Shown: one piece after another, positions 21,655 through 25,205 of the stretch
Layout: every line of letters begins with the position of its first letter
How positions within the stretch are numbered: the first letter of the stretch is position 1
Source: JAUIEH01 sp964483375
GTDB lineage: Bacteria > Pseudomonadota > Alphaproteobacteria > Caulobacterales > Maricaulaceae
DNA: 25,205 nucleotides
Assembly (NCBI GenBank): GCA_964483375.1
Contig: CAZABJ010000042.1
Location: forward strand, 1 to 25,205
Reading direction: 5' to 3'
Notes under the pieces: model-generated
Seen by the model: the letters and a program-made list of their open reading frames with translations, nothing else
Told to the model about the DNA's origin: nothing
Database searches by the model: none
Program-made: the position numbers and the translations under genes

Positions 21655-22728
21655 CTAAAGCAGCGCTAGGAACTTCAATAGCCGGCCCATGTCCTTTGGC
21701 GGCTCGGTCTCGAAGCGCAGGGCCTCCCCAGTGATGGGGTGCACGAAGCCCAACACGGCCGCGTGCAGCGCTTGCCGCCGAAACTCGCGCAACACGCGCC
21801 CGCTCTCGCTCGCATCCTCATCGCGCGCCAGCGCACGGCCCCCCTTGCCATAAAGGGGATCGCCCAGGATCGGCGCGCCTCGATGCGCGAGATGGACCCG
21901 GATTTGATGCGTGCGCCCGGTGTGAAGCGCGCAGCGGACCAGCGCCGCGCGCGGCGCTCCCACGGCCTGTTTGGGCTCCTGCCCGTAAACGTCGAGCGTT
22001 TCATAGTCGGTGATCGCGCGTTTGCCGCGCGCCGCGCCATCGGGCAGCACGGCTTGTTTTTTCCGGTCCTTCTCTGAGCGCCCAAGCAGCGTGTCGACCC
22101 GGCCGGCGCGCGGAGAGGGCGCGCCGCGCGTGGCGGCGAGATAGCTCCGCTCGATGTCATGGGCGGCGAAGAGTGCAGAAAGCCCGCGGTGAGCCGCGTC
22201 GGACTTCGCCGCGACCATCACCCCTGAGGTGTCCTTATCCAACCGATGGACGATGCCCGGCCGCTCCACCCCGCCGACCCCGGACAGCGTGCCGGCGCAA
22301 TGGTGCAATAGCGCGTGCACCAGCGTGCCCGTCCAGTGGCCCGCCGCCGGGTGCACCGCCATGCCGGGCTTCTTGTCGACCACGATGAGATGGGGATCCT
22401 CGAACAAGACGGTCAGGGGAAGCGCCTCGGCGCGGGGCGTCGCGGGAACCGGCGCGGGAACGCGCAGGACGTAAGCCCCGCCGGCGCGGACCTTCGCTGA
22501 GGGGTCCGCCAGGGGCGCGCCGTCAAGCGTCAGGCGACCGTCCTCGACCAGCGCCTTGCAGCGCGAACGGGAGAATTGCGGCCACGTCAGCGCCATCCAG
22601 CGGTCCAGACGCTCGCCCGCAGCGTCATGTTCGGCGACCGAACGCAGGGTTTCGGCGCCCGCCTCTTCCTCGGAGGCCTCGCTTTGCGGCATATCGCCTG
22701 TTTCATGCGGAGGGAGCGGATCGCCCAT
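21655..22728 (-). CDS. RluD-like 23S rRNA pseudouridine synthase (RluA family)
   Basis: This enzyme isomerises uridine to pseudouridine in RNA, in RluD at 23S rRNA helix 69. It has 357 residues from ATG 22728. An acidic N-terminal extension is followed by an S4 RNA-binding domain (about 38-90, GERLDRWMALTWPQFSRSR). The catalytic domain contains the diagnostic HRLDKDTSG (161-169, catalytic Asp164), plus LIVVDKKPGMAVHP and HTGRTHQIRVHLAHRGAPI with the conserved arginine. An alternative ATG at 22692 would remove 12 residues; it has a slightly better ribosome-binding stretch (AGG) and would avoid overlap with the divergent gene. The start is therefore uncertain. RluD versus RluC or another RluA member is inferred from the S4 domain and overall pattern. 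Confidence 0.93.
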   Translation of the reverse strand: MGDPLPPHETGDMPQSEASEEEAGAETLRSVAEHDAAGERLDRWMALTWPQFSRSRCKALVEDGRLTLDGAPLADPSAKVRAGGAYVLRVPAPVPATPRAEALPLTVLFEDPHLIVVDKKPGMAVHPAAGHWTGTLVHALLHHCAGTLSGVGGVERPGIVHRLDKDTSGVMVAAKSDAAHRGLSALFAAHDIERSYLAATRGAPSPRAGRVDTLLGRSEKDRKKQAVLPDGAARGKRAITDYETLDVYGQEPKQAVGAPRAALVRCALHTGRTHQIRVHLAHRGAPILGDPLYGKGGRALARDEDASESGRVLREFRRQALHAAVLGFVHPITGEALRFETEPPKDMGRLLKFLALL

Positions 22729-23074
22729 GTCTCATGTCTTTCAAGCCCCGCCCGGGGACAAAGGAACGTTTCGCACGTTGCTCGGGCTCATCGTCATCAT
22801 GACCTTGGCCATCGCATTTATGATGGGAATGGTGGTCGGGCGTCTCCTGAGCCCGTCCGCCGCTCCGCGCAATCCTGTGCAAGGCGTGAGCTTTGTCGAA
22901 GCGCCCGTGATCGAGATCGCCTTGCCCGAAGGCCTCGCCGCGGAAGAAACCCATGTCGACGCCGAGCGCCTCACCATCGTCGCCCGCGCCGAAACCGGTG
23001 AGCGACGCGTTTTCACCGCCCCGTTGGCGAACTTGGACGGCCCCGTCCAGCTTCGTTTGCCCGACGCGCCCTAA
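22727..23074 (+). CDS. Small single-pass membrane protein, DUF6476-like
   Basis: This 115-residue protein has a short polar N-terminus, one membrane segment (about 17-40, RTLLGLIVIMTLAIAFMMGM) and a small extracytoplasmic domain ending VFTAPLANLDGPVQLRLP. Its position back-to-back with a RluD-like gene and the segment IEIALPEGLAAEE recall DUF6476 proteins, which are often found beside RluA-family genes in alphaproteobacteria. I cannot confirm the family without a search. ATG 22727 is chosen because a GGAGGG stretch lies about 12 bases upstream and the hydrophobic helix starts soon after. If the synthase uses ATG 22728, the two start codons share one CATG. The function is unknown. Confidence 0.72.
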   Translation: MSHVFQAPPGDKGTFRTLLGLIVIMTLAIAFMMGMVVGRLLSPSAAPRNPVQGVSFVEAPVIEIALPEGLAAEETHVDAERLTIVARAETGERRVFTAPLANLDGPVQLRLPDAP

Positions 23075-23102
23075 AGCGAGGCGCGCGCCAATCGTCATCA
23101 CT

Positions 23103-23120
23103 GTGTAACAAAACTGTCGC
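23103..23120 (+). promoter_or_regulatory. Candidate PhoB-binding Pho box upstream of the PhoD phosphatase
   Basis: GTGTAACAAAACTGTCGC matches the enterobacterial Pho-box consensus of two 7-base repeats spaced by 4 A/T bases at 14 of 18 positions. The central AAAA and the second repeat (CTGTCGC) are best conserved. It ends 51 bases before the phosphatase ATG, as expected for activation under phosphate starvation. No clear -10 follows. Confidence 0.55.
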
Positions 23121-23158
23121 GCACGCGTCACGACCCGGCGTTACCCGCACGGGCGTAT

Positions 23159-23164
23159 GAGGAG
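23159..23164 (+). promoter_or_regulatory. Shine-Dalgarno that decides the PhoD start
   Basis: GAGGAG lies 7 bases before ATG 23172 and overlaps the alternative ATG at 23157, which itself has no ribosome-binding site. Confidence 0.7.
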
Positions 23165-23171
23165 ACCGGCC

Positions 23172-24896
23172 ATGTCGAACAAGCGCTTCACCGTCACCCG
23201 CCGCGCGGCGATTGGGGGCGGCTTGCTCGGCGCCGGCGCGCTGGCGGCCTGCGCGCAGACGCCCCCTGCGCCGATGCCTATTCCCACCGGTCCGTTTCGT
23301 CATGGGGTCGCGAGCGGCGATCCGCTTGCGGACCGGGTCGTCATTTGGACCCGCGTCACCCTGGAAGAGGGCGGCGGCGACGTGGAGGTGAGCTGGGAGC
23401 TGGCGCGCGACGCGGGTTTCTCCGCAATCGTTCGCTCCGGACGCGGGGTGGCCGAGGCGTCCCGCGACCATACCGTGAAGGTGGATGTCGACGGGCTAGA
23501 GCCTGGCCAGCGCTATTTCTATCGCTTCGCCGCCGGCGGCGAGACATCCCCGGTCGGCCGAACGAGGACGCTTCCTGTCGGTCCCGTCGCTTCGCTGACT
23601 TTCGCAGCGGTTTCCTGCTCCAATCACGCGGCGGGCTATTTCAACTCTTACCGGGCGCTCGCGGAGACCGGGGGCGAGGGGCTCGACCTGGTCTTGCATC
23701 TGGGCGATTTCCTCTATGAGTACGGCGTTGGCGGATACGCCACGGAGCTCGGCGCGCCATTGGGCCGGGTTCCCGACCCGCCCCATGAGATCGTCACATT
23801 GGCGGACTATCGCCGCCGTCACGCCCAGTACAAGCTCGACCCCGACCTTCAGACCGCGCACGCCGTTGCGCCCTGGATCACGGTTTGGGACGACCATGAG
23901 GTCACCAATGACAGCTGGGTCGGCGGCGCCCAGAATCACGACCCCTCTGAAGGGGATTGGCCGACGCGGCGGGATGCGGCGCTGCGGGCGTACTTTGAGT
24001 GGATGCCGATCCGCGAGCCCGAGCCGGGCCGGGCGCGCGAAGCCATCTGGCGGACCTTCGAGCTGGGCGATCTGGCCACGCTGACGATGCTTGAAACGCG
24101 GCTGTCGGGCCGCGACGAACCGATATCGCTGGACGACTATCCCGTGCCGCTCGACTCCGACCCCGATAGCGCGGAGGTGCGCGAACAGACACGCCGTTGG
24201 CTCGCCGACGTCGTCGGCGACGCTGAGCGCACTATGATCGGTCCGGCGCAAGAAGCGCATGTGGCGGCGTCGTTCGCGCGCTCGACCGCCGCGGGCAAAC
24301 CTTGGCAACTCCTGGGCAATCAGGTGATTTTGGGCTCTGTGACCGCGCCGAACTACATGCGGTCGCTTCCGTTTTGGGTGCGCTGGTATGCGCGCTCGCA
24401 AGGCGGGCAAGTGTGGGATTACGTGCGCCGCACCGCTTTCGGTCTGCCGATGAATCTCGATGCTTGGGACGGCTATCCCGCGGCCCGCGAGCGGCTCTAT
24501 GACGCTGCGCGGCGCGCGGGCGCCAACATCCTCGCGGTGACGGGCGACACGCATAATTTCTTCGCCACGCTGCTCGCGGCGGCGGACGGCGCGCGGGTCG
24601 GCGTGGAGTTCGGCACGACCAGCATTTCCAGTCCGTCGCAATATGACAGCGCGCCGCCCGGCGTCGATTTCGGTCGACTGACGGTGGAGGCGAACGCTGA
24701 AACCGTCGCCTATCACAACGCGACCGCCCGCGGCTTCACGCTGGTGACGCTGACCCCGGAGCGCGCGGAAACGCGGATGTATGAGGTCACGAACGTCTAC
24801 CGTCGGCGCGACTTCGACGTCCGGCTCGCCGCGGCTTTCGCGACTGCGCCGCAATCGGGCGGCGGCACGACGGGGCTCGAACGATTGCCGATCTAG
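23172..24896 (+). CDS. PhoD-family alkaline phosphatase/phosphodiesterase, Tat-exported, possible lipoprotein
   Basis: This exported enzyme releases phosphate from organic esters and serves phosphate scavenging. It has 574 residues. The N-terminus carries a Tat signal (VTRRAAIGGGLLGAGALAAC) ending in a lipobox-like LAAC at Cys27. An Ig-like PhoD N-domain follows (FRHGVASGDPLADRVVIWTR). The metallophosphatase core has SCSN (Cys149, position of the iron-binding cysteine of Bacillus PhoD), LHLGDFLYEYG (Asp179, Tyr182), VWDDHEVTNDSW (Asp240-Asn246), LLGNQVI and VTGDTHNFF (Asp459, His461). GAGGAG 7 bases before ATG 23172 decides that start over ATG 23157. A Pho-box candidate lies upstream and a fragment of a second PhoD-like protein downstream. 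Confidence 0.93.
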   Translation: MSNKRFTVTRRAAIGGGLLGAGALAACAQTPPAPMPIPTGPFRHGVASGDPLADRVVIWTRVTLEEGGGDVEVSWELARDAGFSAIVRSGRGVAEASRDHTVKVDVDGLEPGQRYFYRFAAGGETSPVGRTRTLPVGPVASLTFAAVSCSNHAAGYFNSYRALAETGGEGLDLVLHLGDFLYEYGVGGYATELGAPLGRVPDPPHEIVTLADYRRRHAQYKLDPDLQTAHAVAPWITVWDDHEVTNDSWVGGAQNHDPSEGDWPTRRDAALRAYFEWMPIREPEPGRAREAIWRTFELGDLATLTMLETRLSGRDEPISLDDYPVPLDSDPDSAEVREQTRRWLADVVGDAERTMIGPAQEAHVAASFARSTAAGKPWQLLGNQVILGSVTAPNYMRSLPFWVRWYARSQGGQVWDYVRRTAFGLPMNLDAWDGYPAARERLYDAARRAGANILAVTGDTHNFFATLLAAADGARVGVEFGTTSISSPSQYDSAPPGVDFGRLTVEANAETVAYHNATARGFTLVTLTPERAETRMYEVTNVYRRRDFDVRLAAAFATAPQSGGGTTGLERLPI

Positions 24897-24939
24897 GGCC
24901 GTGCGGGGCCGAACGGATCTGGGGGAGGCGGACGCGTGA

Positions 24940-25205
24940 ACGCTCGGAAACACGTATCGCGGTCTCGTTCCCGACATTCACGATCTGATCTCCGAGACGA
25001 ACCGCGAGGTGCGGTACGCCAACAGCTATCATCAAGGCTATTTGACCGTGACGCTCACCCGCGAGGCGGCGGTGTGCGACATGTACGCCGCCTCCGACGT
25101 CACCGATCCCGACGCCGAAATCTCGCTCCTGCGCCGGTGGCGGGTGACGCCGCGGCGTGAACGCGCGCCTTCACTTCGCCGCAGTTCCGACGAACGGTCC
25201 GACCG
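24940..25205 (+). pseudogene. C-terminal fragment of a second PhoD-like phosphatase (headless remnant)
   Basis: The frame starting after TGA 24937-24939 reads TLGNTYRGLVPDIHDLIS, then EVRYANSYHQGYLTVTLTRE and AVCDMYAASDVTDPDAEISL. This matches the closing segment of PhoD-family enzymes: compare TVAYHNATARGFTLVTLTPE and RMYEVTNV in the intact gene just upstream. No start codon or metallophosphatase core precedes it. A GGGGAGG stretch (24921-24927) and GTG 24936 look like a translation start but are in another frame, so a frameshift near 24940 would be needed to read through. The frame is open to the window end. It is most likely the tail of a decayed or deleted PhoD copy that differs from its neighbour; a sequencing frameshift is possible. 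Confidence 0.6.

Overview
The window is G+C-rich (about two thirds by eye), densely coding DNA from a chromosome that is almost certainly alphaproteobacterial. The main evidence is the RpoH-type sigma-32, the SerC of the alphaproteobacterial type, and a RluD-like pseudouridine synthase next to a small DUF6476-like membrane protein. A marine or prosthecate lineage (Caulobacterales, Maricaulales or Hyphomonadales) fits, but that placement is inference. I see no tRNA, rRNA, CRISPR array, insertion sequence, integrase or phage gene. Most of the window is ordinary core genome, and I found no convincing defence system or other wholly new multi-gene system.

Layout. (1) 1-3843, plus strand: a compact four-gene ABC export operon, made of a periplasmic adaptor cut by the window edge, a MacB/LolD-type ATPase and two FtsX-like permeases. 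(2) 3900-6315, plus: a short-chain dehydrogenase translationally coupled to folP (dihydropteroate synthase), then an unknown multi-pass membrane protein. (3) 6324-8725, minus: a small lipocalin-like unknown and a full MsbA-like ABC exporter. A 377-base non-coding stretch separates this exporter from (4) thiD (plus), which shares its stop codon bases with a convergent EamA-type transporter. That transporter is coupled to a class V aminotransferase (minus). (5) 11930-13408: a 306-base divergent intergenic region with a strong hairpin, then serC (plus). (6) 13499-16753, plus: a PagL-like lipid A deacylase, purA, and an unknown membrane protein with a six-cysteine extracytoplasmic domain. (7) 16777-18620, minus: a diacylglycerol-kinase-family lipid kinase behind rpoH. 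(8) 18901-21646, plus: a YpfJ-like zinc metallopeptidase, a small secreted cysteine protein, and a TadG-like protein with a von Willebrand A domain. (9) 21655-23074: a RluD-like pseudouridine synthase (minus) and a divergent DUF6476-like protein whose start codons may overlap in one CATG. (10) 23172 to the end, plus: a Tat-exported PhoD-family alkaline phosphatase preceded by a good PhoB-box candidate, followed by a headless C-terminal fragment of a second PhoD-like protein.

The genes serve cell-envelope work (two ABC exporters, lipid A deacylase, lipid kinase, Tad-like protein), cofactor and building-block synthesis (folP, thiD, serC, purA), heat-shock control (rpoH), rRNA modification and phosphate scavenging. 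The points most worth a second look are the PhoB box with the PhoD remnant, the GC-rich hairpin directly upstream of the rpoH ribosome-binding site, the serC leader region, and the two unknown membrane proteins.
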